Origin: Lachnospira eligens
Lineage (GTDB): Bacteria > Bacillota > Clostridia > Lachnospirales > Lachnospiraceae
Assembly (NCBI RefSeq): GCF_009680455.1
Contig: NZ_WKRD01000013.1
Coordinates: 1 to 45,526 of the forward strand
Direction of reading: 5' to 3'
DNA: 45,526 nucleotides
A program made the position numbers and the translations under genes. Shown here piece after piece: positions 35,339-43,850 of this stretch (position 1 is its first letter; each line of letters begins with the position of its first letter). The notes beneath the pieces were generated by a model, which was given only the letters and a program-made list of their open reading frames with translations, was not told the DNA's origin and did no database searches.

Positions 35339-35615
35339 CCTACTACAATTACAGAATTTGAAATTGAGTAGGTTAATATTTGGCAGGGAAATATTAAGAA
35401 ACCTACAAGGCGTGAGAAAATCAAGATTTAGTAGGCTTTTGTGATAGCTGACAGCCTATAAAAGCGAGATAAACAAGGTATTTATAGGTCGTATTAAAAC
35501 ATGAGAGTAAAGAAAGACCTATAAGAAGCTTTATAAGAGTTTGATTAGTAGGTTTTCTGAAAATAAGAGAGCTGACGCGAACCTACTAAAAGACAGAAAA
35601 TACATTTTTTATAGG
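35339..35615. repeat. Array of five helically phased 34/35-bp dyads between thiS and thiG
   Basis: Units at 35339-35372, 35402-35435, 35455-35488, 35518-35552 and 35582-35615 each run from CCTA to TAGG (34, 34, 34, 35, 34 bp). Outer half-sites follow CCTA(C/T)(T/A)A; centres are unrelated. Start-to-start spacings are 63, 53, 63 and 64 bp, near 6, 5, 6 and 6 helical turns. In units 2, 4 and 5 the fifth and sixth bases of the two arms do not complement, so the arms vary independently, which favours protein half-sites over an RNA stem. The array lies 150 bp before thiG. It matches the three-unit array at 12670-12861 and is not a CRISPR array, since the units rather than spacers vary inside. Confidence 0.88.
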
Positions 35616-35765
35616 TTTTCTAGCGGTAAGAGGACAAATTCAATCAGCAATTACAAGATTGAGAACATAAAAGAGAGGCAGGACAGACTATAGGTGCAGG
35701 AAGTATTGCCAGAAAAAGAACAGTCATCAGAAACATAATAAAAAAGATAACAGGAGGAAGCAAAG

Positions 35766-36554
35766 ATGGAAAATAAGGCACAGGACAAGAAAGAAGATAA
35801 GTTAATATTAGGAGGACATGAGTTCAACAGCAGATTCATATTAGGTTCAGGAAAGTACAATGTGAATCTTATTAAGGCGGCAGTTGAGCAGGGCGGTGCT
35901 GAAATTATCACACTTGCTCTTAGACGTGCCAATACAGAGAATAAAGAGAATATTCTTGATTTCATACCGAAGGGAGTAACTCTTCTTCCTAATACTTCAG
36001 GAGCAAGAAATGCAGAGGAAGCGGTAAGAATTGCGAGACTCAGCCGTGAGATGGGATGTGGAGATTTTGTAAAGATTGAGATTATGCATGATGCAAAGTA
36101 TCTTCTCCCAGATAACTATGAGACAGTGAAAGCAACAGAAATACTTGCTAAGGAAGGATTTGTTGTAATGCCATACATGTATCCTGATCTGAATGTGGCA
36201 AGAGATTTACAGAATGCCGGAGCTGCCTGCGTTATGCCGCTTGCTTCACCGATTGGAAGCAATAACGGACTTTCAACCAAAGCATTTATACAGATACTTA
36301 TTGATGAGATTGATCTGCCAATTATCGTGGATGCAGGAATTGGCAAGCCTTCGCAGGCATGTGAGGCAATGGAGATGGGAGCTGCTGCGGTTATGGCTAA
36401 TACAGCGATTGCGACCGCAGGAAATGTTCCAGCAATGGCAGAGGCGTTTAAGAAGGCTATAGAGGCAGGAAGAAGTGCATATCTTACAGGAATGGGAAGA
36501 GTTCTTGCAAGAGGTGGAAGTGCATCTGACCCATTAACAGGATTCTTACGTTAA
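35766..36554 (+). CDS. thiG: Thiazole synthase
   Basis: Forms the thiazole phosphate of thiamine from deoxyxylulose 5-phosphate, dehydroglycine and the ThiS thiocarboxylate. The Schiff-base Lys lies in [16 protein letters not shown] (Lys103), and the phosphate-binding barrel end is [19 protein letters not shown] with AVMANTAIA. At 262 residues it is full length. CAGGAGG precedes the ATG. thiH follows after 66 bp. The upstream 500 bp carries the five-dyad array; no TPP riboswitch motif (CUGAGA or ACCUGAUC) is visible. Confidence 0.97.
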   Translation: MENKAQDKKEDKLILGGHEFNSRFILGSGKYNVNLIKAAVEQGGAEIITLALRRANTENKENILDFIPKGVTLLPNTSGARNAEEAVRIARLSREMGCGDFVKIEIMHDAKYLLPDNYETVKATEILAKEGFVVMPYMYPDLNVARDLQNAGAACVMPLASPIGSNNGLSTKAFIQILIDEIDLPIIVDAGIGKPSQACEAMEMGAAAVMANTAIATAGNVPAMAEAFKKAIEAGRSAYLTGMGRVLARGGSASDPLTGFLR

Positions 36555-36620
36555 ATGTGGAGAGCAATCTGCAAGAGGAATTGTGGTATTAAAAAATAAA
36601 ATAGAAAAGAAGGCAGAATA

Positions 36621-37880
36621 ATGAACGAAGAAAATCAGGTGTATTTTATAGACAGTGACCAGCTTCCACCGGCTGCGTTAGAGAGAAAACATAAGTTAGA
36701 GCAGGATCCGTCATTCAGAACAGATTACATGAAATATCTTGATGACATGGAAATAATTGATTCAGATATTAAGGATAAAGTCTTAAAGGCAATGGATGAG
36801 TATGATTATGATTCATACGCAGCTGCAGATGTGGAGAGGGCATTAAGCAAAGAAACATGTAATATTGAAGATTTTAAGGCATTGCTTTCACCAGCTGCAG
36901 CACCTTATTTAGAGCAGATGGCAAGAAAAGCAGAGAATGAAACTAAGAAACATTTTGGCAATACAGTGTATATATTTACACCTATCTATATAGCTAATTA
37001 CTGCCAGAATTACTGCATATACTGTGGCTTCAACTGCTACAATAATATTCATAGAAAGAAACTTTCATTCGAGGAAATTGAGCATGAGATGAAAGTTATT
37101 GCAGATACAGGAATGGAAGAAATCCTGATACTGACAGGAGAGAGCAGAAAATATTCAGACGTTGAATACATTGGTGAATCAGTTAAGATTGCAAGAAAAT
37201 ATTTCAAGAATATCGGCATAGAGATATATCCTGTAAATGTGGATGAATACCGCTATCTTCATGAGTGCGGAGTTGATTATGTAACAGTATTTCAGGAGAC
37301 ATATAATCCTGTAAAGTATGAGACATTACATTTGTTAGGTCATAAGAGAGTATGGCCATACAGATTTGATGCACAGGAAAGAGCACTTATGGCAGGTATG
37401 AGAGGTGCAGGCTTTTCAGCATTGTTAGGACTTGATGATTTCAGAAAAGACGCACTGGCAACAGCACTGCATGTATATTATCTTAACAGAAAATACCCAC
37501 ATGCAGAACTGAGTCTTAGCTGTCCGAGACTCCGTCCGATAATCAACAATGATAAGATTAATCCAAGAGATGTCGGCGAAAAGCAGTTGTGTCAGGTGCT
37601 TTGTGCGTACAGATTATTTCTGCCATTCGTTGGAATAACAGTTTCAAGTCGTGAGAGTGCGCAGTTTAGAAATGGTATAACCAAGATATGTGCCACTAAA
37701 GTTTCAGCAGGTGTTTCAACAGGAATCGGCGACCATGAATCTAAATATACAGGAAAAGAAGATGGTGATGCCGGAGATGAACAGTTTGAAATCAATGATA
37801 ACCGTTCATTTGACAGAATGTATAAGGATATGGAGGATGGCGGGCTTCAGCCAGTCGTGAATGAATACATTTATGTATAG
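36621..37880 (+). CDS. thiH: 2-iminoacetate synthase ThiH (radical SAM)
   Basis: Cleaves tyrosine to dehydroglycine and p-cresol for thiazole synthesis in anaerobes. The radical-SAM cluster motif is CQNYCIYC with Cys128, Cys132 and Cys135. Blocks EEILILTGESRKYSD, VFQETYNPVKYETLH and GLDDFRKDALATA are ThiH-typical. 419 residues, about 40 longer than Escherichia coli ThiH, mostly from the N-terminal helical region. AAGGCAG precedes the ATG. The end overlaps the next gene by 20 bases, so translation is coupled. Confidence 0.96.
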   Translation: MNEENQVYFIDSDQLPPAALERKHKLEQDPSFRTDYMKYLDDMEIIDSDIKDKVLKAMDEYDYDSYAAADVERALSKETCNIEDFKALLSPAAAPYLEQMARKAENETKKHFGNTVYIFTPIYIANYCQNYCIYCGFNCYNNIHRKKLSFEEIEHEMKVIADTGMEEILILTGESRKYSDVEYIGESVKIARKYFKNIGIEIYPVNVDEYRYLHECGVDYVTVFQETYNPVKYETLHLLGHKRVWPYRFDAQERALMAGMRGAGFSALLGLDDFRKDALATALHVYYLNRKYPHAELSLSCPRLRPIINNDKINPRDVGEKQLCQVLCAYRLFLPFVGITVSSRESAQFRNGITKICATKVSAGVSTGIGDHESKYTGKEDGDAGDEQFEINDNRSFDRMYKDMEDGGLQPVVNEYIYV

Positions 37881-38487
37881 AAAATATATATGTATAACGA
37901 ACAGACATCTGGTGAACGGCAGCGGTGGCGCAGAGTGTACCATGGAGGAGTACATTATGCAACTTGAAAAATGTGTGGCACTGCACCCATATGCCATGAT
38001 ACTTCGTGAAAAGGATATGGACAGGCAGGACTACAGGGAACTTGCCAGACACATACAGGTAATGTGCAGGAAAGCTTCTGTTAAAATGTTTGTTCACAGT
38101 GATATCAGTGCGGCAAAGTATGCAGACTGTGGAAATGTACATTTTTCAATGGAACATTTTAAACAAATGTGTGAAGAACAGGCAGATGTGATAAAGAGGC
38201 TTGATTGTGTGAGTGTATCGTGTCACAGTATGGAAGAGGCAGTGAATGCTGTCCGCGCAGGAGCAGACCAGATTGTGCTTGGAACGATATTTGAGACACA
38301 GTGCAAGCCGGGGAAGATGGGAGCAGGACTTAGTTTTCTTAAAGAAGTGAGTAGAGCGGCTCATACTGTTAATCCCACAGTAAAAGTGTTTGCGATTGGA
38401 GGAATTAAGCCTGATAACATTAAAAAAGTGCTTGAAGCCGGTGCAGATGGCGGATGTATGATGTCATGGTTTATGCAACATAATTAA
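37861..38487 (+). CDS. tenI: Thiazole tautomerase TenI (ThiE superfamily)
   Basis: A 208-residue TIM barrel of the ThiE/TenI superfamily. The C-terminal half follows Bacillus TenI closely (ADQIVLGTIFETQCKPGK, then AIGGIKPDNIKKVLEAGADG), and His122 sits in SCHSMEEA at the TenI catalytic position. The ThiE pattern with GVHLGQ is missing (NVHFSM). I therefore call it TenI, which aromatises the ThiG product, rather than thiamine-phosphate synthase. With thiS, thiG and thiH this completes the thiazole branch; thiC, thiD and thiF are absent here. A ThiE role cannot be excluded. The alternative ATG at 37873 is possible. Confidence 0.8.
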   Translation: MNTFMYRKYICITNRHLVNGSGGAECTMEEYIMQLEKCVALHPYAMILREKDMDRQDYRELARHIQVMCRKASVKMFVHSDISAAKYADCGNVHFSMEHFKQMCEEQADVIKRLDCVSVSCHSMEEAVNAVRAGADQIVLGTIFETQCKPGKMGAGLSFLKEVSRAAHTVNPTVKVFAIGGIKPDNIKKVLEAGADGGCMMSWFMQHN

Positions 38488-38500
38488 TATAATATACAAA

Positions 38501-38544
38501 GAAAAACTTCTGTGATATAATTTCGCGGAAGTTTTTCTTTTTTT
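38501..38544 (+). terminator. Terminator of the thi operon
   Basis: GAAAAACTTC (38501-38510) pairs with GAAGTTTTTC (38528-38537), followed by a T-rich tail. It directly follows tenI. Confidence 0.88.
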
Positions 38545-38577
38545 AAAATTTTTTAAACTTATTTAAACTTCATTTCG

Positions 38578-38583
38578 TATAAT
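38578..38583 (+). promoter_or_regulatory. Candidate -10 box of the SGNH hydrolase gene
   Basis: TATAAT lies 35 bp before the ATG. Upstream are two direct TTTAAACTT repeats (38552-38560 and 38562-38570) rather than a clear -35 box, so an activator site is possible but not shown. Confidence 0.4.
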
Positions 38584-38617
38584 AATATATAGAACTAAAG
38601 AAAGGGCAGAAAATTAT

Positions 38618-40117
38618 ATGAAAGACATGTTAAGACTAGGTACTAAAGATAGAAAAAAATATCTAATTATAAGCGTAGTGTCAGTCTTAGTTATAGCATT
38701 AATAACTGTTTCCATAATTGCTGTGCAATTAAGACATAATAAGAATGAAAAAAAGAAAAATGTAGAAGAAACAACTGTGCATACAATGATGGTGCAGGAA
38801 ACTACAGTGCAAGAGACTACAGAAGAGGGAACCACAGAAGAGGATACAACGCAGGAAGAGAGTGCAGAAGTAGTAGATAGGGAAGTGGTTGAAGAATTTT
38901 TTGAAAATGAGATATCAACAGAAAATGAGGAGGCATTTGAACTTCCGCCAAGGCAGCTTACGGACGAGTTTATCCCATATGATGGACAGAAGAGAGAAAT
39001 AACATGCTATGGGGATAGTATGATGGCCGGAGCAGGAAGTGCAACTGAAGGAAAAGTAAATGGAATTGATATATATGGGTGGACTACACCTGTTACAATA
39101 GAAAAACTGACTAATATACCAACACATAATCTTGGAGGGTCAGGAGAAAATTCAAGTCAGATTACTTTTAGGGCTGGTGGAACAAAGGTTTATATAGACA
39201 GGGATATTACAATAAGTGAAACTGATTCGGCAATAGCTCAGATTATAGATGAAAATGAAAATGTATTTGAAACAGATAATTATAGTGGATATGGATTTGA
39301 TTATGATCCTTATCCGGGTGATATGTATATAAATGGTTATTTGTGTGATGTTAAAAATACAGGTGATGGTCAGGTTGAAATTAAACTTACAAAGGGATAT
39401 GCAGCATATGACAATTCTACTGATAATAGTGTTGTTATATATGAAAGTGAAACAGCTGCATATTCAAGACAGGGAGCAGATATAAAAGCAGAGAGTGATA
39501 TAGTAACAGAATATGACACAGTGATAAAAGAAACAGAGTCACAAACATCTGGTGAAAAACCAATGGAGAAGCCAACAGAAAAACCAGCAGAAACTTCAGG
39601 CGTAGAAAAAGTTACAATTTCTGGCGGAACACAGGCAATGACAAGGGCATCACAGGAAAGAAGTGCGAAAGATATATTAATACTTGAAATGGGAAGTAAT
39701 GGCGGCTGGGAAAATGATTATCAGCAGCTTATTCTTCAATATGATAATATAATACTTAATTCCGGCTGCAAATATTATATAGTACTCGGAGATACGGATG
39801 ATCCGGCTGATTCTGTAGATGTTAATCAGGGAGAGTATGGAGAAGACGGTAATTATGTGGGAATCGGTGATACAGCATGGGAAGCAGCCTTAAGAGAAGC
39901 ATATGGCGAGCATTTTTTTAATACGAGAACATATATGATTCAGAATGGATTAAGTGACTGCGGACTTGATACAACAACAGATGACCTTGAGAATTTCAAG
40001 AAAGGTAATATATCTGAACAATTAAGATATGACTGGACACATTTTAACTGTTATGGATATTATACAAAGGGAATTGGTGTATACAAGAAAGGCGTAGAAC
40101 TAGGATACTGGAGTTAG
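38618..40117 (+). CDS. Membrane-anchored SGNH hydrolase-like protein
   Basis: 499 residues: a membrane helix (about 15-37), a Thr/Glu-rich stalk (about 48-85) and an extracellular SGNH domain. The serine block is CYGDSMMAGAG (Ser134), the Gly block LGGSGENSS, the Asn block LEMGSNGGW and the Asp-His block DWTHFN (Asp472, His475). Esterase activity, for example on acetylated polysaccharide, is plausible for the family. A large insertion (about 195-345) including a Glu/Lys/Pro-rich spacer (EKPMEKPTEKP) separates the blocks, which is unusual. AAAGGGC precedes the ATG. It is monocistronic by context. Confidence 0.82.
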   Translation: MKDMLRLGTKDRKKYLIISVVSVLVIALITVSIIAVQLRHNKNEKKKNVEETTVHTMMVQETTVQETTEEGTTEEDTTQEESAEVVDREVVEEFFENEISTENEEAFELPPRQLTDEFIPYDGQKREITCYGDSMMAGAGSATEGKVNGIDIYGWTTPVTIEKLTNIPTHNLGGSGENSSQITFRAGGTKVYIDRDITISETDSAIAQIIDENENVFETDNYSGYGFDYDPYPGDMYINGYLCDVKNTGDGQVEIKLTKGYAAYDNSTDNSVVIYESETAAYSRQGADIKAESDIVTEYDTVIKETESQTSGEKPMEKPTEKPAETSGVEKVTISGGTQAMTRASQERSAKDILILEMGSNGGWENDYQQLILQYDNIILNSGCKYYIVLGDTDDPADSVDVNQGEYGEDGNYVGIGDTAWEAALREAYGEHFFNTRTYMIQNGLSDCGLDTTTDDLENFKKGNISEQLRYDWTHFNCYGYYTKGIGVYKKGVELGYWS

Positions 40118-40421
40118 AATTTTACAAGAATTATACATGAATATGATTACACCTTTTACATTAAATGGTTATTATGAATATGCATTGAAGGGGGACAGCC
40201 AAAAGACGGGGATGGCTGTGGTTCCCGGATATGTAAACTTATAGACCATGGAATGTAGAAAGGTGGTACTCATATGGAAGTAGCTATCTTAAAGCATTCG
40301 CAGCGTAAGCTGCTTTTTTTATGCCCTAAAATGTTAATTTGTTAAGAAGGTTTGAATAGATTGACTGTATATGTTATTATTTCAAAGTAAAATCAATAAG
40401 AAATATTAAAGAGAAATATGA
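40118..40421 (+). other. Structured leader region of the ECF operon, class unassigned
   Basis: About 300 bp without a gene. ACAGCCA (40195-40201) pairs with TGGCTGT (40213-40219), extended by GGG (40192-40194) with CCC (40224-40226). Conserved-looking unpaired stretches follow (ACCATGGAATGTAGAAAGGTGG, shown here in two parts: ACCATGGAATGTAG and AAAGGTGG). A short GCAGC-GTAA-GCTGC stem with seven T residues closes it at 40300-40320, about 100 bp before the first gene. This is the layout of a riboswitch or other attenuator. I could not find the B12-riboswitch core or any other class I know. Confidence 0.5.
40300..40320 (+). terminator. Short T-tailed hairpin in the ECF leader
   Basis: GCAGC (40300-40304) and GCTGC (40309-40313) with a GTAA loop and a seven-T run. 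The stem is short, so it may function only as a conditional terminator of the leader. Confidence 0.6.
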
Positions 40422-41279
40422 ATGTTTAACAAATACAGAAATATAAAAAAGATTGGTCTTGTGTTAATAGGTCTTGCCTTAGTTATATTTTTAATAACCA
40501 ATGTAAGAATCCGTTCTGTTGATTCCTACAGAAAGCAATTCAGTAATATGGCAGATTCGGGTCAGACACAGCCCGACAGACCAGATAATAATGATAGATT
40601 ACAGGATGAAACCATCAGTACCGATAATGCCAATGCCACAGACAACGGCAGCTTTGATGGAACGGGTGATGGAACAGTTTCAGATGACAATTCTGCTTCT
40701 GGCTCAACGGATAATATAACAGTTACAGATAATAATTCCGGTTCAGGTGGTAGAGAATCAGACAGGAGTAACGGAAACGCCGTATCAGGTGGCAATGATT
40801 CAGAAAGCAGCAATTTAGGGAATAATACTTCAGAAAGTAACAATTCGGGAAATGATGATTCAGGGAATAATTCACAGAATACCAGACCGGCAGGCAAGGT
40901 AATCAGTTGTACTATAGAGATAAGATGCGATAATGCGACAGCGAGAAAAGACACTGTTAATCCGTCAATTGCATCACGTATCCCTGATGATGGAACTATA
41001 CTTGAAGTTACAACATACACTGCAGTTGAAGGCTTTACTGTATATGATGTTCTTGCAGCAGTTACAGCAATGCATGATCCTGTAATTCCGATAGTTGCTA
41101 ATTCTGATAAGTCGTATGTATCAAGCATTAATAATCTGTCAGAGAAGAATGTAGGACCACAAAGTGGCTGGACTTACAGAGTTAATGGAGTTCTGCCTAT
41201 GATGGCGGCTAATCAGTATACAGTAAAAGATGGAGATGTAATAAAATGGATATACGTGTGCCAGTTAGGCGACAAGTAA
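40422..41279 (+). CDS. Surface protein with a DUF4430/transcobalamin-like C-terminal domain
   Basis: 285 residues: a membrane anchor (about residues 10-27), a long disordered stretch rich in Asn, Ser, Gly and Asp (about 45-160), and a compact C-terminal domain. The domain shows GFTVYDVLAAV, GPQSGWTYRVNGVLP and AANQYTVKDGDVIKWIYV, the pattern of DUF4430 domains found in cobalamin-binding and related surface proteins. It overlaps the EcfT gene by 34 bases, so it is very likely the extracellular ligand-capturing partner of the ECF transporter. Ligand unproven; cobalamin is the leading guess. Confidence 0.82.
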   Translation: MFNKYRNIKKIGLVLIGLALVIFLITNVRIRSVDSYRKQFSNMADSGQTQPDRPDNNDRLQDETISTDNANATDNGSFDGTGDGTVSDDNSASGSTDNITVTDNNSGSGGRESDRSNGNAVSGGNDSESSNLGNNTSESNNSGNDDSGNNSQNTRPAGKVISCTIEIRCDNATARKDTVNPSIASRIPDDGTILEVTTYTAVEGFTVYDVLAAVTAMHDPVIPIVANSDKSYVSSINNLSEKNVGPQSGWTYRVNGVLPMMAANQYTVKDGDVIKWIYVCQLGDK

Positions 41280-42175
41280 CTAAATATTCAGCATTTGCAG
41301 TAATGCATCCGTGGACGAATTTCATCTACATTGCACTTGTGCTGGTGATAACCATGTTCACAATGAACCCGGTGATACTGGCGGTTTCGTATGCAGGTTC
41401 ACTTGCCCTTGGAATATATATGCAGGGTGGTTCTTTTATTAAGAAGAATATTATGATAACAATTCCTGTTGTTATATTCTCTGTGTTAATCCAGCCAATT
41501 TTTAATCACAGCGGAGTTACACCGTTGTTTTATATTAACGATAACATGGTATGTCTTGAGAATATAATATACGGCGCAGTTATAAGTCTTTTATTAATTG
41601 CAGTCATACAATGGTGCAGTGTTGCAGCCAGTTATCTTTCTTCGGAGAAAATGATGTATCTGTTCGGAAGTTTTATTCCTTCTGTTGGCATGATATTTTC
41701 TATGATATTAAGAATGATACCGCTTATGAGAAAGAGATACAGACAAATACATGACGCACAGATGGGACTTCGAGGAGTGGAGAATAAGAATGGCATCTTT
41801 GAAAAAATCAGACATTTTGCGAATGAATTTTCAACTCTTATAACATGGTCACTTGAAAGCTCAATGGAAACTTCTATGTCTATGGAGAGCAGGGGATATG
41901 GACTTAAAGGAAGGACAAGCTTTAACAGATTCAGATTCACACTAAAGGATACCTTTACGATAATTATAATGCTTGTATGTTTTGTGATGGCTGTTATTCC
42001 AATAGCAGGAAAGAAGCTTGCAGTATATTATCTACCTGTAATATATTATACGAAATCAGGTGTAGAAGGAGTGCTGGCAGTTACAGCATTTGTAATACTG
42101 ACAGTAACTCCATTGATAATAGAGATAATAGGAGATGTGCAGTATAAGAGACGAAGTTCATATAACGAAAGGTAA
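41246..42175 (+). CDS. ECF transporter transmembrane (T) component
   Basis: 309 residues with about six membrane segments and the CbiQ/EcfT fold. The coupling-helix signature appears as MESRGYGLKG, equivalent to the Ala-Arg-Gly motif that contacts the ATPase subunits; a second motif around MGLRGVEN is also present. GGAGATG lies upstream of the ATG, inside the end of the preceding gene. Its stop overlaps the ribosome site of the ATPase gene, giving tight coupling. Confidence 0.92.
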   Translation: MDIRVPVRRQVTKYSAFAVMHPWTNFIYIALVLVITMFTMNPVILAVSYAGSLALGIYMQGGSFIKKNIMITIPVVIFSVLIQPIFNHSGVTPLFYINDNMVCLENIIYGAVISLLLIAVIQWCSVAASYLSSEKMMYLFGSFIPSVGMIFSMILRMIPLMRKRYRQIHDAQMGLRGVENKNGIFEKIRHFANEFSTLITWSLESSMETSMSMESRGYGLKGRTSFNRFRFTLKDTFTIIIMLVCFVMAVIPIAGKKLAVYYLPVIYYTKSGVEGVLAVTAFVILTVTPLIIEIIGDVQYKRRSSYNER

Positions 42176-42182
42176 TTGCATA

Positions 42183-43850
42183 ATGACAGACACAATTATT
42201 AATGTTTCATCACTTTCTTTCGGGTATGCAGGAAGTGATGTATTGGTACTTGAAGATATAACATTTGATATAAAGAAGGGCGAGGTTGCGCTGATTATAG
42301 GCGCTTCAGGAAGCGGAAAGACTACGCTTCTTAAGATGCTTGGTAAAAGCATGATTCCAGAGGGGAGACTTAGTGGAAAAGCAGAATATTACGGCAGACA
42401 GATAAGCAGCTTAAGTCAGGCAGAAGCGGCAGTTAAGATTGGATATGTCGGACAGAATCCTGACAACCAGATTGTTACTGATAAGGTATGGCATGAACTG
42501 GCATTTGGGCTTGAAAATCTCGGCGTGCCAAATGCAGACATAAGGCGCAGGGTTGCAGAAATGTCTGAATATTTCGGTATTACCGGCTGGTATGATAAGA
42601 ATACAGAGGAATTGTCTGGCGGACAGAAACAGCTTCTTAATCTAGCTTCCATAATGGTTATGAGACCAGAGGTTTTATTGCTTGATGAGCCGACGGCACA
42701 GCTTGACCCGCTTGCTAAGAAGAAGTTCATAGATACAGTTCTGGAGCTTAACAAGGATTTTGGAATAACAATTATGTGTGTTGAACACAATCTTGCGGAT
42801 ATCTATTCTAAAGCGGACAAAGTGCTTGTGCTTGAGAATGGAAAGCTTATATATAATGGTTCTCCTAGAAAGACAGCAGAAAGTCTTGTTAAGACAGAGA
42901 ATCCGCTTGTTTATGGGCTTCCTTCATCTGTAAGGATATATGAGGGCTGTAAGAAGGATATTACATTTGAAACAGACTGCCCGCTTACAGTTAAAGAGGG
43001 CAGGAAATGGATAGCCAGTCTTAATATTAAAGGAGAATCTTATGTATCACAGGATAAGCATTACGAAACCGGGGATACAGCGGTTTCAGTTAAAAATGTG
43101 TTTTTCAGATACACTAAGAATTCTGCAAATGTACTTGAAAATATCAGCTTTGATATAGAGAAGGGCAGGATAACTGCTCTGCTTGGAAGTAATGGAGCAG
43201 GAAAGACAACGCTTTTAAGACTTATGTCAGGAATTAAAAAGCCTATATCAGGTAAGGTGAAGGTGAATGGAAGATGTGCAGTGCTACCGCAGAATCCTAT
43301 GGCATTGCTTAATCAGATAAGTGTTGAGGAAGAATTAGCATCAGCAGTTATGGATAAGAGAAATTCGTCTGTTAAGAATATGGACAGAAAACAGAGAATT
43401 GTGCTTGTTGAGAATATGCTGGAGCGGACGGGACTTCTAAGGGTGAGAAAGCAGCATCCGTATGATTTGAGTGGAGGGCAGCAGCAGAGGCTTGCATTTG
43501 CAAAGATTCTGCTGTATGAACCGGATATTATTCTGCTTGATGAGCCAACTAAAGGAATTGACCCGTTCTTCTGTAAAAAGATGGGTGAATGGCTGGAAGA
43601 ATTAAAGAATATGGGAAAAACTATTGTGATAGTTTCACACGATGTGGAATTCTGTGCATTATTTGCCGACAAATGTGGATTAATATTTGACAGAAACATA
43701 GAAAGTTACACAGATTCACACAGCTTCTTTGCAGGCAATATATTTTTCACAACGGATACTAACAGGATTATGTCCGATTTTTTCAAAGATTGTGTAACAT
43801 GTGATGAAGCTGTTGAAACGATTCACAGATGTTTAGAGGATAATAGATAA
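42183..43850 (+). CDS. ECF transporter ATPase, two ABC domains fused (EcfA-A')
   Basis: 555 residues with two complete ABC domains in one chain. Domain 1: Walker A GASGSGKTT (40-48), signature LSGGQKQ (144-150), Walker B VLLLDEP (164-170). Domain 2: GSNGAGKTT (335-343), LSGGQQQR (429-436), LLDEPTKGID (451-460). In most ECF systems these are separate EcfA and EcfA' genes; the fusion is a known variant. The ATG at 42183 (MTDTIINVSS) follows GAAAGG; the longer frame from 42135 lies in ecfT. The stop overlaps the next start (TAATG). Confidence 0.94.
   Translation: MTDTIINVSSLSFGYAGSDVLVLEDITFDIKKGEVALIIGASGSGKTTLLKMLGKSMIPEGRLSGKAEYYGRQISSLSQAEAAVKIGYVGQNPDNQIVTDKVWHELAFGLENLGVPNADIRRRVAEMSEYFGITGWYDKNTEELSGGQKQLLNLASIMVMRPEVLLLDEPTAQLDPLAKKKFIDTVLELNKDFGITIMCVEHNLADIYSKADKVLVLENGKLIYNGSPRKTAESLVKTENPLVYGLPSSVRIYEGCKKDITFETDCPLTVKEGRKWIASLNIKGESYVSQDKHYETGDTAVSVKNVFFRYTKNSANVLENISFDIEKGRITALLGSNGAGKTTLLRLMSGIKKPISGKVKVNGRCAVLPQNPMALLNQISVEEELASAVMDKRNSSVKNMDRKQRIVLVENMLERTGLLRVRKQHPYDLSGGQQQRLAFAKILLYEPDIILLDEPTKGIDPFFCKKMGEWLEELKNMGKTIVIVSHDVEFCALFADKCGLIFDRNIESYTDSHSFFAGNIFFTTDTNRIMSDFFKDCVTCDEAVETIHRCLEDNR

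Noticed and set aside
35266..35765. CRISPR array between thiS and thiG
   Set aside because: Unit centres are variable, only the ends are conserved, and spacings are 53-64 bp without identical repeats; no cas genes nearby.
35266..35765. TPP riboswitch before thiG
   Set aside because: No CTGAGA or ACCTGATC-type core was found before thiS or thiG.
37861..38487. thiE (thiamine-phosphate synthase)
   Set aside because: The sequence lacks the ThiE GVHLGQ stretch and has TenI features including His122; ThiE remains an alternative only.
40141..40320. Cobalamin riboswitch before the ECF operon
   Set aside because: The B12-box and the conserved GCC...GGGAA core are not recognisable; kept only as an unassigned structured leader.
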